NCBI RefSeq assembly: GCF_001467615.1
Contig: NZ_LNYA01000024.1
Coordinates: 204,644-268,643 of the forward strand
Direction: 5' to 3'
DNA length: 64,000 bases
Source: Legionella erythra
Lineage (GTDB): Bacteria > Pseudomonadota > Gammaproteobacteria > Legionellales > Legionellaceae
A program made the position numbers and the translations under genes. This document shows, piece by piece, positions 35,267 through 44,404 of the stretch. A model generated the notes under the pieces. That model ran no database searches. It worked only from the letters and a program-made list of their open reading frames with translations, and had not been told where the DNA came from. Numbering within the stretch: the first letter of the stretch is position 1; each line of letters starts with the position of its first letter.

Positions 35267-36160
35267 TTAGTGATGGCGCCGCAGAATGAAGTCAGCAATG
35301 CCTTTCACTTTACCGGTATTAACAGGTATTTTGGCTAAACAAGCCAGGGCCTGGTCATAAAAATGTCTTTCGGCTTTTTTGGCGTCATCAAGGCTGGTTA
35401 TCACGGGATAGATGGGTTTATGCCGCTCCAAATCCTTTCCCTGGCATTTTCCAAGCGTTTCTGTACTCGATTCTATGCCGATGATGTCATCATGAATTTG
35501 GAAGGCAATCCCTATCAGGAGACCAAACTCCCGCAGCAAATTTAAAATTTCCGCATCCTCTGTGGAGGACAATGCACCCAAAACCACAGCCGCACTGATT
35601 AAATCACCTGTTTTCATGCGGTAGATGGTTTCAAGATCACGGACGGTTGTCGGTGTCTGTAAAGCCAGCAGATCCAGCACTTCTCCCCCGACCATGCCGG
35701 CTGAGCCGATAGCCTGGGTGAGAGTAGCAATCATTTTCAACCCGTTTTCGGCTGTCAACTGGTTGTATTCAAACGCCAGATTGGCGAGCCTATTAAAGGC
35801 TAAGGTATGCAGGGCGTCACCGGCCAAAATGGCGACTGCTTCTCCATAGACTTTATGGCAGGTGGGTTTACCACGGCGCAAATCATCATTGTCCAGGGCA
35901 GGCAGATCATCATGAATGAGGGAAAACGCATGGATCATTTCAATGGCAGCAGCCAATCCATCCAAAACGAGTTCATCCCCTTGAAAAAGCTCCCCGACTG
36001 AATAAACAAATGCCGCACGGATGCGTTTACCCCCATTTAATACCGAATAAGCCATTGCTTCATGAAGTATGGTCGGGTAAGTGTTTTGGCAGGGCAAATG
36101 ACGTTCAAGCGCCAGATTAACTCTGTTTTGGCAGTCCATTAAGTAACTTGTAATCGGCAA
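35267..36160 (-). CDS. ispA: Polyprenyl (farnesyl/geranyl) diphosphate synthase
   Basis: 297 residues, the usual size for IspA. First aspartate-rich motif D84-D-L-P-A-L-D90 with 'NDDLRRGKPTCHKVYG'. The second is 'FQIHDDIIGIESSTETLGK' near residue 220. 'GGKRIRA' binds diphosphate. It condenses dimethylallyl and geranyl diphosphates with isopentenyl diphosphate to give farnesyl diphosphate, the precursor of quinones and undecaprenyl phosphate. No other isoprenoid genes adjoin it apart from the broken cis-prenyltransferase-like gene 2 kb away. Confidence 0.92.
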   Translation of the reverse strand: MPITSYLMDCQNRVNLALERHLPCQNTYPTILHEAMAYSVLNGGKRIRAAFVYSVGELFQGDELVLDGLAAAIEMIHAFSLIHDDLPALDNDDLRRGKPTCHKVYGEAVAILAGDALHTLAFNRLANLAFEYNQLTAENGLKMIATLTQAIGSAGMVGGEVLDLLALQTPTTVRDLETIYRMKTGDLISAAVVLGALSSTEDAEILNLLREFGLLIGIAFQIHDDIIGIESSTETLGKCQGKDLERHKPIYPVITSLDDAKKAERHFYDQALACLAKIPVNTGKVKGIADFILRRHH

Positions 36161-36334
36161 GATAGATTACTCTCAGTCCAAATTATTAGTGTTATAGCCA
36201 ATAGGAAAAAATAAATCAAATCGATTTAAAAATAACTATTTAGGCACTTTACTTTCCCTTCATCGTTCTGTTGGCTACCATTTAATCAAGAGATGTCAGC
36301 TTATGATAAAAACATCACAGCAAGGACGGATTAA

Positions 36335-38050
36335 ATGCACCATTCGCTCCCCTTGATTACCACCGTTGCTCTGGGATTTGCCTTGGCGCTCATTCTGGGA
36401 TTTATTGCCGTGCGGTTTAAAATTCCCGCTCTCGTGGGATATTTGTTAGCCGGCGTCGTCATCGGTCCCTTTACTCCCGGCTTGTTCGCTGACGTGAAAA
36501 TCGCTCAGGAACTCGCTGAAATCGGTATTATGCTCCTGATGTTCGGTGTTGGATTGCATTTTTCCTTAGACGATTTAAAGCGGGTGCGCACCATTGCCAT
36601 TCCCGGAGCGGTTGTGCAGATGATTGCCGCCACCCTGCTTGGCGGTGGGCTAGCTGTCTGGTGGGGTTGGGATTACGGCAGCGCCCTGATTTTTGGCTTA
36701 TCGCTTTCGGTTGCCAGTACGGTGGTTTTGTTACGCGCCCTGGAAGAGCGAGGCGCTCTGGATTCGATTAACGGTCACATTGCCGTGGGCTGGCTTTTGG
36801 TTGAAGACTTGGCCATGGTGATTGTGCTGGTGTTATTGCCCTCTCTCTCGCATGGATTGGGTGATAATGTACCAGTGGACGTTCAGCAGCAGCCCTTATG
36901 GCTGGTTTTAAGCCTGACGCTGCTGAAAGTATTGAGTTTTATTATCCTGATGTTTGTGGTTGGGCGCAGGCTTTTGCCGAAATTGCTCTGGCATGTGGCC
37001 CGCACTGGGTCACGGGAACTGTTTACGCTGTGCGTCATTACGGCAGCGATAAGCATTGCCTATGCTGCGGCGCAATTATTTGGCGTTTCCTTCGCATTGG
37101 GCGCTTTTTTTGCCGGTATGATTCTTAGGGAATCGTCCTACAGTCATCGGGCGGCTGAAGAATCGCTGCCGCTGCGCGATGCCTTTGCGGTGTTGTTTTT
37201 TGTGTCGGTGGGCATGCTGTTTAATCCCATGGTGCTGGTTGAGCAGCCGCTGCAGGTCTTGTCGGTGGTGGCTATCATTATTATTGGTAAATCCATTGCG
37301 GCATTTATATTGGTTCTCGCCTTTCACTATCCCCTGCGGTCGGCCTTGATTGTTTCAGCGAGCCTCGCACAAATCGGCGAATTCTCGTTTATTCTGGCTG
37401 AGTTGGGGATCCGGTTTGGCCTGTTGCCGGAAGAAGGCCGCCATTTTATTCTCGCCGGTGCAATCATCTCAATCGCCCTGAATCCACTCATCTTTAAGCT
37501 CATTAATCCGGTGCACAATTGGGTTAAATCGCATCCAACTCTACTTGCGCTGTTTGAGCGCGGTAACGATCCCCTGGCGGAATTGCCGCAGACAACGCGG
37601 GAAGAATACCTGGCCGGGCAAGTGGTCTTGGTCGGATATGGACGGGTTGGCAAACGGATTGCCAATTTATTGGCTGAACATGCCATTCCTTTTGTGGTGG
37701 TGGATGAAAACCGTGAAATTATTACGCAACTGCGGGAGGCTGATATGGCAGCTGTTTATGGGGACGCGTCGGAGCCTTCAGTCCTTATTCAGGGCCATAT
37801 TGCCAGAGCCAGCATGTTGATGATTGTGGTGTCTGATACGGTGCATGTGCGAAAAATGATTGCCTGTGCGCGTGCACTCAATCCGGATATAGAAATCGTG
37901 GTACGCAGCCATGATGAAGAGGAAGCCCTGCTCCTGCAGAATGAAGTCCCGGGAAAAGTTTTTTTTGCCGAGGGTGAAATTGCCGACAACATGGGACAAT
38001 ATGCCCTAAACCGGTATGGTAAAGGGGGACAGCAGAAAGAAGGCCATTGA
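36335..38050 (+). CDS. CPA2-family monovalent cation:proton antiporter with RCK domain (KefB/YbaL type)
   Basis: 571 residues. The N-terminal 12-13 membrane helices include 'VGYLLAGVVIGPFTPG' and 'EIGIMLLMFGVGLHFSLDDL', hallmark stretches of KefB/C-like antiporters. From about residue 420 a TrkA-N/RCK domain follows: 'VVLVGYGRVGKRIANLLAEHAIPFVVVDEN' (Rossmann fold) and 'AVYGDASEPSVL'. It exports K+ or Na+ in exchange for protons in the inner membrane, gated by nucleotide. AAGGA lies 9 bases before the ATG. The C-terminus is short compared with KefB. Confidence 0.9.
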   Translation: MHHSLPLITTVALGFALALILGFIAVRFKIPALVGYLLAGVVIGPFTPGLFADVKIAQELAEIGIMLLMFGVGLHFSLDDLKRVRTIAIPGAVVQMIAATLLGGGLAVWWGWDYGSALIFGLSLSVASTVVLLRALEERGALDSINGHIAVGWLLVEDLAMVIVLVLLPSLSHGLGDNVPVDVQQQPLWLVLSLTLLKVLSFIILMFVVGRRLLPKLLWHVARTGSRELFTLCVITAAISIAYAAAQLFGVSFALGAFFAGMILRESSYSHRAAEESLPLRDAFAVLFFVSVGMLFNPMVLVEQPLQVLSVVAIIIIGKSIAAFILVLAFHYPLRSALIVSASLAQIGEFSFILAELGIRFGLLPEEGRHFILAGAIISIALNPLIFKLINPVHNWVKSHPTLLALFERGNDPLAELPQTTREEYLAGQVVLVGYGRVGKRIANLLAEHAIPFVVVDENREIITQLREADMAAVYGDASEPSVLIQGHIARASMLMIVVSDTVHVRKMIACARALNPDIEIVVRSHDEEEALLLQNEVPGKVFFAEGEIADNMGQYALNRYGKGGQQKEGH

Positions 38051-38095
38051 CGTTGAGTTGAAATGTTAATATTCATCAAAGGATACAACGCAATT

Positions 38096-38751
38096 ATGAA
38101 AAAAATTAACACAGTTATTTTTGATCGGGATGGTGTTTTGACATTCTTTTTGTTTAAGAAAGTTATCGAAGCGTTTTCAAAATTTATACCTGAATTTACT
38201 TTGCAGGAAGGCATGAGCATTTGGGAGTCGCTTGGAAAAGTGCATGGGTTCCCAAAAAATTCAGAAGAAGAAATTCTCTTTTTTGATAAATTCTGGCAGG
38301 CCTTAGCTGATCATTACACCATAAGCCCCAAACGGCAAGCCGCGATTCAACAATTTAACTACATGGAATTTATTGATGTTTTTCCCGATACGCTTCCTGC
38401 TTTAAGGTTTTGTAAACAGAAAAACATGAAGGTGGGGTGTTATCGAATTTTCCTTTGGCCAGCCTGCAGGAATCGCTGGAATGGTTTAACCTGGATGCCT
38501 ACATTGATGAAGCAATCAGTGCGCCCACCATCGGCGTCAGAAAGCCGGCTCCTGAAGCTTACCTGGCATTGTGCAAAAAATTATGCGTCGAGCCGGAAGA
38601 GTGTGTGTTTTTTGATGATGAACAAGTCTGTGTGGCCGGTGCAAGCGCCATAGGGATGACGGCTTATTGGGTTAATCGTCAGCAGGACACGCATGAGCTG
38701 GATAAACAAGTCATTGCCAACCTCAGAGCTCTGGAGTTGATCATTCACTAG
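38096..38751 (+). pseudogene. HAD-family hydrolase, frameshifted
   Basis: Read with one frameshift this is a normal HAD phosphatase of about 218 residues. Motif I is 'VIFDRDGVLTFF', motif II 'LSNF', motif III lysine 'VRKPAPEAY', and motif IV 'FFDDEQVCVAGA'. The frame breaks in the G-run 38434-38437: one extra G would restore 'KVGVLSNFPL'. It is therefore either a recent single-base deletion or a homopolymer base-calling error. Probable substrates are phosphorylated sugars or glycolate. The 3' end overlaps the convergent broken gene by 11 bases. Confidence 0.75.
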
Positions 38752-39686
38752 GCTTAGGTGGATTAAAAAAGGCATCGGGCCAGACCTGCTCTTCAAAAGG
38801 GTATACAAATTGCCCATATTGTTGAGTAAGGCTAGTAACTTGTCTTTATTCGCCTGATAATAGACTTTAAGCCGCAGTAAATCATCCTGGCTTATGTTCC
38901 GATAATGAACCCCCTGAGGTGGATTTACATATAGATAATCATACAAAATGCGTCTTCAAAGGGTAGGGGTCATTAACAGGGGGAGTAACAGCCGTGGCAT
39001 AAATGCCGTCTGAATTTAAATTTCCGAGCAGAGGGGGTATGCCTGTTCTGCCGTAAAATCTGCCATTGCAGATAAGGATATTTAACTCACCCAGGTCTCG
39101 ATAGTCATAATACATTTCAACTATATCTTCCCACGTAGGGGGTTTATGATAAATTTGAATAAAATCATAAGCTAATTTAAAAAGGTAATTATAGCTATTC
39201 TGATTATTCATATCATAATAAACGCAATAGCGGTTACTTTTGAGCGTAGATTGTGAGAATTCTTTCATTTCCTGGACTTTCTGCGGGTAGAAAGCTTAAA
39301 TCACTAGGAAAATAGACTTTAAAACCGTTTTGCTGATAGAGCGACACCAGGGCTTGATGACGATGCAGGTTCATCAAGCCATTGATTTACTATTCATGAG
39401 CAGGCCCGTCCCTTAAGCGTTGTACTCTGGAATAAGCGGGGCCAAAAATACGGTATACCCCCAAATTGGCCGTTTGTTTAAACAGCTTGGCTATGTTGAC
39501 ATAAATTAAATCCAGTAATTCGGCATGGTTCAATTCTTTTTCAGGCGGCTTTTCAAACTGCTGAGTCAGATACCATCGCCTGGTGCCGTTTAAAAGAACA
39601 GACAAATTTAATTTACAGGGGTATACGCGATCAAACACCTCGGCGTCTGACATTTCCAGAAACTCATCCTGTGTGGGTTTTCTCAT
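38741..39686 (-). pseudogene. Degraded cis-prenyltransferase-like gene (multiple frameshifts, tandem stops)
   Basis: From the ATG at 39686, 98 codons ('NLSVLLNGTRRWYL', 'GVYRIFGPAYSRVQRL') end at tandem stops TAG-TAA (39392-39387). The same frame then continues with 'HQALVSLYQQNGFKVYFPSD'. A shift near 39240-39265 leads to 'LGELNILICNGRFYGRTGIP'. A second near 38939-38946 leads to 'VYDYLYVNPPQGVHYRN'. A third near 38842 leads to 'EEQVWPDAFFNPPKPSE' and a stop at 38741. The order of motifs (NGxRRW, Y-x-x-x-G-F-x-V, a late W-P-D) resembles undecaprenyl-diphosphate-synthase relatives. That call is tentative. The decayed state is well supported. Confidence 0.6.
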
Positions 39687-39744
39687 GAGTCCACATTTAA
39701 AGATAACCTCGTTCAGTTATAGCATAGAATTCCGAGCCAGGAAT

Positions 39745-40785
39745 TCATTCCATGTCAATAATGACTTTAAGGGCGCCGGTCGCTGCCGCCTGTCCAAATA
39801 CCTCGTAAGCCTGCATGATGTCAGTCAATTTAAACCGGTGGCTGATAAGGGCGGAGGGATCCAGTTTGTGTGTCTGTACCGCCTTTAATAACATGGGGGT
39901 GGAAACCGTATCCACCAGGCGGGTCGTGATCGTGATATTATGCGACCAGAGTTTCTCAAGGTGCAAATCTGCCTTGACGCCATGCACGCCGATGTTGGCG
40001 ATGATTCCACCGGGAGCGACCAACTCTTCACACAGTTCAAAGGTTTGAGGAATCCCCACCGCTTCAATTGCCGTATCAACGCCAATCCCTTCCGTCAATT
40101 CCATTACGTTGGCAATGACATTGTCGTGCTGGATGTTAAGAATCCGGGTGGCGCCTAATTGTTTAGCCACGTTGAGGCGATGCTCATCCATGTCGATTAG
40201 GATGATTTCGGCCGGGGAGTAAAGCTGGGCCGTCAACAGGGTGGCAAGACCAATGGGGCCGGCACCGACAATGGCTACTGTTTGCCCGGGCTGTATTTTG
40301 CCATTAAGAACCCCGCATTCGAAGCCCGTTGGGAAAATATCGCTTAACATCACCAGGGCCTCTTCTGCCAGATTGGCAGGAATTTTATACAGGCTGGTGT
40401 CGGCATGGGGAATGCGTACATATTCCGCTTGCGTACCGTCAATGGTATGACCGAGCACCCAACCGCCGGTGAGGCAGTGCGAGTACATGCCTTTGCGGCA
40501 ATTACGGCAGGTGCCGCAGGATGAAATGCAGGAAATAAGTACAGGATGACCCGGCTGCACAGTGGTTACAGCAGCTCCCACCTCCTCAACAATCCCTACG
40601 CCCTCATGGCCAATGATACGGCCCGGGGTACAGGTGGGAACGTCGCCCTTCAGAATGTGGAGATCCGTGCCGCAAATGGTGGTTTTAGTCATTTTAACAA
40701 TGGCATCATTCGGATGCATGATGGTCGGTTTCGGGCGCTCAACCAACTCTTTTTTACCCGGGCCCTGGTAAACGAGTGCTTTCAT
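39745..40785 (-). CDS. Zinc-dependent alcohol dehydrogenase (MDR family)
   Basis: 346 residues. Catalytic zinc ligands are Cys38 in 'TTICGTDLHILKG' and the histidine in 'IIGHEGVG'. The structural zinc site is the four-cysteine cluster 'SSCGTCRNCRKGMYSHC'. NAD(P) binds through 'VAIVGAGPIGLATLL', followed by 'LIDMDEHRL'. The acid after the nucleotide strand favours NAD. It oxidises or reduces a small alcohol or aldehyde. It is monocistronic as far as can be seen. Confidence 0.92.
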   Translation of the reverse strand: MKALVYQGPGKKELVERPKPTIMHPNDAIVKMTKTTICGTDLHILKGDVPTCTPGRIIGHEGVGIVEEVGAAVTTVQPGHPVLISCISSCGTCRNCRKGMYSHCLTGGWVLGHTIDGTQAEYVRIPHADTSLYKIPANLAEEALVMLSDIFPTGFECGVLNGKIQPGQTVAIVGAGPIGLATLLTAQLYSPAEIILIDMDEHRLNVAKQLGATRILNIQHDNVIANVMELTEGIGVDTAIEAVGIPQTFELCEELVAPGGIIANIGVHGVKADLHLEKLWSHNITITTRLVDTVSTPMLLKAVQTHKLDPSALISHRFKLTDIMQAYEVFGQAAATGALKVIIDME

Positions 40786-40873
40786 TCGACTGTCCTCACG
40801 CTTTATTTTTTTAATCAGTATACTGGATAAAGACTCACGATGAAATGCAGGCTAGGCTTAAACCCCACCAAGG

Positions 40874-41872
40874 CTATTTCCCAAAATAATTCAAGCCAAT
40901 GGCGTGACGTACCTCCTCCAGGGTTTGTTGAGCCACTTTTCTCGCAACCGCCGTGCCGGTGATTAACATATCCATCACCTCCTCTTTATTGAAACGGTTT
41001 CGTTTTTCGCGAATAGGCTCAAGCAGGGTTTGTAAGGTGGTATTTAACAGGGCTTTAATGGTCGAGTCGCCGAGCCCGCCTTTTTGATAATGCGCTTTAA
41101 GAGCCGCCACTTCCTCGGTATCAGGGTGAAATGCATCCAGGTAGGCGAAGACCACATTGCCTTCAACCTGACCCGGATCACTGATTTTTAAATGATTTGG
41201 ATCCGTAAACATTAAAAAGACCTTGCGTTTGATTTCCTCTGGCGAGTCGGACAGGAAAATGGTGTTGCCTAAGGATTTACTGGCCTTGGCCTGTCCATCG
41301 ATACCGATGAGACGTGAGGTTTTGCTTAAAACCGCCTGGGTTTCTTTCAGGCAATCCGTATGGTAAATGCGATTAAATTTGCGAATGATTTCATTGGTTT
41401 GCTCAATCATCGGAACCTGATCATCACCGACGGGTACAGCCTCTGCCTTGAATGCGGCAATGTCTGCCGCCTGACTGACCGGATAGCAGAAAAAACCGGC
41501 GGGTATGGATGAATCAAAACCTTTTTGCTGAATTTCGGCTTTAACCGTTGGGTTTCTCTCCAGACGCCCGAGTGTCACTAAATTTAAAAAATACAGGGTG
41601 AGTTCGGTCAGTTCAGGAATTTGCGACTGAATAAAAATAGTGCTTTTTTGCGGCTCTATGCCAACAGCCAGATAATCCAATGCGACCTCGTAGAGGTTTT
41701 CAATAATTCGGGCTGGGTTTTCGAAATTGTCCGTTAAGGCCTGCACGTCGGCTATCATAACGAATTGCTCATACGATTCCTGCAGCTTTACCCGATTGGC
41801 TAACGAGCCGATGTAATGTCCAAGATGCAAGGGGCCGGTGGGACGATCGCCGGTTAGGATGACTTTTTTCAT
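40874..41872 (-). CDS. trpS: Tryptophanyl-tRNA synthetase
   Basis: 332 residues, a typical bacterial length. The class I HIGH-type motif is 'GPLHLGHYIGSL' near the start, and the KMSKS-type motif is 'GQAKASKSLGNTI' near residue 190. 'DVQALTDNFENP' and 'AVPVGDDQVPMIEQTNEI' are conserved TrpRS segments. It charges tRNA-Trp with tryptophan. It stands alone on its strand between the alcohol dehydrogenase and an orphan gene. Confidence 0.96.
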   Translation of the reverse strand: MKKVILTGDRPTGPLHLGHYIGSLANRVKLQESYEQFVMIADVQALTDNFENPARIIENLYEVALDYLAVGIEPQKSTIFIQSQIPELTELTLYFLNLVTLGRLERNPTVKAEIQQKGFDSSIPAGFFCYPVSQAADIAAFKAEAVPVGDDQVPMIEQTNEIIRKFNRIYHTDCLKETQAVLSKTSRLIGIDGQAKASKSLGNTIFLSDSPEEIKRKVFLMFTDPNHLKISDPGQVEGNVVFAYLDAFHPDTEEVAALKAHYQKGGLGDSTIKALLNTTLQTLLEPIREKRNRFNKEEVMDMLITGTAVARKVAQQTLEEVRHAIGLNYFGK

Positions 41873-41961
41873 GGCTACTCAGATTTTAGAAAAACAGGCA
41901 GAGACTATAGCAAAAAACGACCACCTGACTCACTTTTTTTTCTCATCAGCGATTAAAACAG

Positions 41962-41999
41962 TGATGAGGAGAGATAACCAGACTCTACTCTCCTCATCA
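41962..41999 (-). terminator. Strong hairpin terminator after the gene at 42009-42770
   Basis: TGATGAGGAGAG pairs perfectly with CTCTCCTCATCA (12 bp, 14-base loop). Read on the minus strand it follows the stop of the upstream gene by about 10 bases and leads into CTGTTTTAA. Confidence 0.8.
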
Positions 42000-42008
42000 G
42001 GCAATGCC

Positions 42009-42770
42009 TCATGATGGATTATAATGATTGCTATTATCCGGCGCGTTTTTTCCAAGCTCATCACCCAATTTTTGCTTTAACGTCTGATTGTGGGTTAGCT
42101 CCGCCTGGGTTAATTGCTGCGGATGTGTTTTATTGTAAAAATCGTTCCGGGCATTCATGCCTTCGTCTTCTTCCGTTGGCATTGTTCTGGCCCACATGTC
42201 CTGTTCTTCGGCCTGATTTTCCTTGGTCATTGTGCCTGGCGGCTGACCATGCGATGGCCCCGTACCATAGACTGGCGTTTTCTTGACGGGTTTGCCATTG
42301 ATGATATTGGCGACGGCTAGAGATGCCATATCCACCACATGGGTATGCCCTGCATTGGCGATAAGTTCGGGATCTTTCTTAATCTGCATATTGCAATCCC
42401 GAACAATCTTGGGTTCTCCAGAAAAGAGCACTTTCGTGACGGGGATAGGGGTTGATTCAAAACCTTTTAACAAATCATCAACCAGCGGTGAAACCACGCT
42501 TTGATTGGAATACCCGAGATTCACATCACCCGTGAATAATACATTTTGAATACCCTCCTTGCGATTAACAAAGGTATTGATGGCTGTTGAGAATGGTAAC
42601 GTGTCCATATCGGAGGCTTGGAGTTTGCTCCATTCGCCATTCGGTTTAATGAACTGCAATGGCATCATTTCACGGCGGCTATGGGAAGCGGAAATAACCA
42701 GGGTATTGCCGACCATGCCATAAGCCATTCCCAGGGTTCCTTTTGGATCTGCATGGATAGTTTTAGGCAT
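42009..42770 (-). CDS. Uncharacterised protein, effector-like
   Basis: 253 residues, soluble, no signal peptide. The N-terminal two-thirds looks like a globular beta-rich domain ('LGMAYGMVGNTLVISASHSR', 'GIQNVLFTGDVNLGYSNQSV'). The last 90 residues are low-complexity, polar and acidic ('KENQAEEQDMWARTMPTEED', 'TQAELTHNQTLKQKLGDEL'). I know no family for it. The acidic, disordered C-terminus and isolated transcription unit fit a Dot/Icm substrate, which is inference. It has a near-consensus promoter and its own terminator. Confidence 0.6.
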   Translation of the reverse strand: MPKTIHADPKGTLGMAYGMVGNTLVISASHSRREMMPLQFIKPNGEWSKLQASDMDTLPFSTAINTFVNRKEGIQNVLFTGDVNLGYSNQSVVSPLVDDLLKGFESTPIPVTKVLFSGEPKIVRDCNMQIKKDPELIANAGHTHVVDMASLAVANIINGKPVKKTPVYGTGPSHGQPPGTMTKENQAEEQDMWARTMPTEEDEGMNARNDFYNKTHPQQLTQAELTHNQTLKQKLGDELGKNAPDNSNHYNPS

Positions 42771-42834
42771 TTTTAAATTCCTTTTAAAGATGTTAATCGA
42801 GGTGTCGTAAACAGACCGGCACGCGGTTAAAACA

Positions 42835-42860
42835 GCTAACCCATCGAGCGATGGGTTAGC
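42835..42860 (-). terminator. Perfect 12-bp hairpin between glycosyltransferase and orphan gene
   Basis: GCTAACCCATCG and CGATGGGTTAGC pair perfectly around a 2-base centre, followed on the minus strand by TGTTTTAA. It would end transcripts from the glycosyltransferase gene. It also lies downstream of the predicted promoter of the next gene, inside that gene's leader. Confidence 0.65.
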
Positions 42861-42884
42861 GCAGGCTAAATCGCTGCACTTAAC

Positions 42885-42913
42885 AGTATATTTTATTTTT
42901 AGCTTTTGGTCAA
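42885..42913 (-). promoter_or_regulatory. Near-consensus sigma-70 promoter for the gene at 42009-42770
   Basis: On the minus strand TTGACC (-35, 42913-42908) and TATACT (-10, 42890-42885) are separated by exactly 17 AT-rich bases. Transcription would start near 42878, about 110 bases before the ATG, and pass through the 12-bp hairpin. Confidence 0.65.
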
Positions 42914-42934
42914 AGTTTAATCAATTGATGCCGT

Positions 42935-44116
42935 TTAGCAGATGGTTTTTGGGGTATTCCTCACTAATAAGTCATCCATAAAGGCATCCACTTGCGTAAA
43001 GTGTACCTGCCAGGCAGGTACACGGAAAGAGGCCAGCCGTTTCAGTTGAGCCTGACGGCAGACACTGTTTTCCTGAGCATAATTTTCAATGGCGTGCATC
43101 CACCCTAAGCCGTCAAGTGGATCGAAGTAGTCGGGAATATCGCCAGCAATTTCACGAAAAACCGGCAAATCGCTCGCTATCACCGGTACGCCGAAACTTA
43201 AGGCTTCAACGAGCGGTAAACCATACCCTTCGGCAAAGGTAGGGAATAACAAAGCCCTGGCATGATGAAGGTAATTGGCTAAATCAGTGTCGCTGGCTTG
43301 TGCTTCCAGAATAATTTCTGCCAAGGGTCCGTTCTTATCGAGTAAGGCCAGGGTTGAGGGGCAAGAGGTACTGCGCTTGCCGACAATGACCAGTTTGGGG
43401 GTATTTGGGCCATAACGTGCAAGTAATTTTTGAAAGACACGCAATAATAATAAATGATTTTTACGTGCTCCAATGGTACTTAAGACGATGAAATAGGGGC
43501 TTGCTACAAGCGGTTTACCGATGGTTATGTCATTCGTAAGGCCTGGAGCCAAGGGGACGCTTAAGACTGGCGGGCAGGAGAGACCTTCTTTCAGCACGTA
43601 GTGCTGCAACTGCTGTTTTGTGGCTTCCGAAATGGTTACTATCCCTTGCGCGTGAGTCAGAATTTTGGATAAATGCTTTTTGAATTGCGTGGTCTCCGCC
43701 AGTGTGCAGAATTCCGAGTTTAGAAGAGGAATTAAATCATGCACAACCGCCAGCATGGTCAAATTATTTTGGGTAATGGTGGTAAGAAAGCGTTCATATT
43801 TAAACCCTTTGTAATCGAGTTTAATGACAAAATAGCGGCAATCAGGTCTAAGGCCAGACGGTCGAAATGCCGCGCCTGAAATGAGACGAATTAACTGAAA
43901 GAAAGAACCCGGTTCCCAGGCAAGTAACAGGCGGGCTACTTTTTTTGAATCCTGTTTCGATAAAATAATGCTTCTGCCGCGGATTCTGAAAAGGATGTGC
44001 ATGTCGTCGAGATAATGGCGTAAATAAGCCAGCGCCACGCGAGGCACACCATGAGGCAATCGCTTTTTGCGTAGCAGATTGGATAAGCTAGTAATATCAA
44101 TGATAACCTGTTTCAC
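42935..44116 (-). CDS. Glycosyltransferase family 4 (GT-B fold)
   Basis: 393 residues. GT4 features in the C-terminal half: 'YFIVLSTIGARKNHLLLLRVFQKL' (start of the donor domain), 'ALLFPTFAEGYGLPLVEALSFGVPVIASDLPVF', which includes the E-x7-E motif. The N-terminal half has 'MLAVVHDLIPLLNSEF', typical of the acceptor domain. It transfers a sugar from a nucleotide sugar, probably in LPS or polysaccharide assembly on the cytoplasmic side. It is divergent from the ABC exporter gene, separated by 288 bases. Confidence 0.88.
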   Translation of the reverse strand: MKQVIIDITSLSNLLRKKRLPHGVPRVALAYLRHYLDDMHILFRIRGRSIILSKQDSKKVARLLLAWEPGSFFQLIRLISGAAFRPSGLRPDCRYFVIKLDYKGFKYERFLTTITQNNLTMLAVVHDLIPLLNSEFCTLAETTQFKKHLSKILTHAQGIVTISEATKQQLQHYVLKEGLSCPPVLSVPLAPGLTNDITIGKPLVASPYFIVLSTIGARKNHLLLLRVFQKLLARYGPNTPKLVIVGKRSTSCPSTLALLDKNGPLAEIILEAQASDTDLANYLHHARALLFPTFAEGYGLPLVEALSFGVPVIASDLPVFREIAGDIPDYFDPLDGLGWMHAIENYAQENSVCRQAQLKRLASFRVPAWQVHFTQVDAFMDDLLVRNTPKTIC

Positions 44117-44318
44117 AGCGCACCTTGTCCATCAGGAGGGGCGAAAATCTAGCCAAAATTTCAACGGGTGTCAATTGGGTGAGGGGATTGTGAAGCTGGC
44201 CTTGGCACAATCAGGCAAAACGTATTGACAGACATAGATGTTTTAATTATGATGGTCGGTTATTAATTTTATCTATCTAACCCGGTCTCACGCAGTCATG
44301 AAAACTACATCTTAAGAA

Positions 44319-44332
44319 GCCCTTGTCAGGGC
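44319..44332. repeat. Short inverted repeat in the glycosyltransferase/ABC exporter intergenic region
   Basis: GCCCT and AGGGC around TGTC. It is too short to call a terminator alone, but it sits 10 bases before a second hairpin. Confidence 0.35.
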
Positions 44333-44342
44333 AAAAACAAAA

Positions 44343-44375
44343 CAAAGTCATTTTTGGCTTTGATTTTTTTTTATT
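44343..44375 (+). terminator. Terminator-like hairpin upstream of the ABC exporter gene
   Basis: CAAAGTC and GGCTTTG (7 bp with one G-T pair) around a 6-base loop, followed by A and nine T. It is oriented toward the ABC gene, which begins 30 bases later. No open reading frame precedes it in that direction. It may attenuate the exporter transcript or end an unseen small RNA. Confidence 0.5.
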
Positions 44376-44404
44376 GTCCTAATCGACAGACTTAAGAGTA
44401 AATC

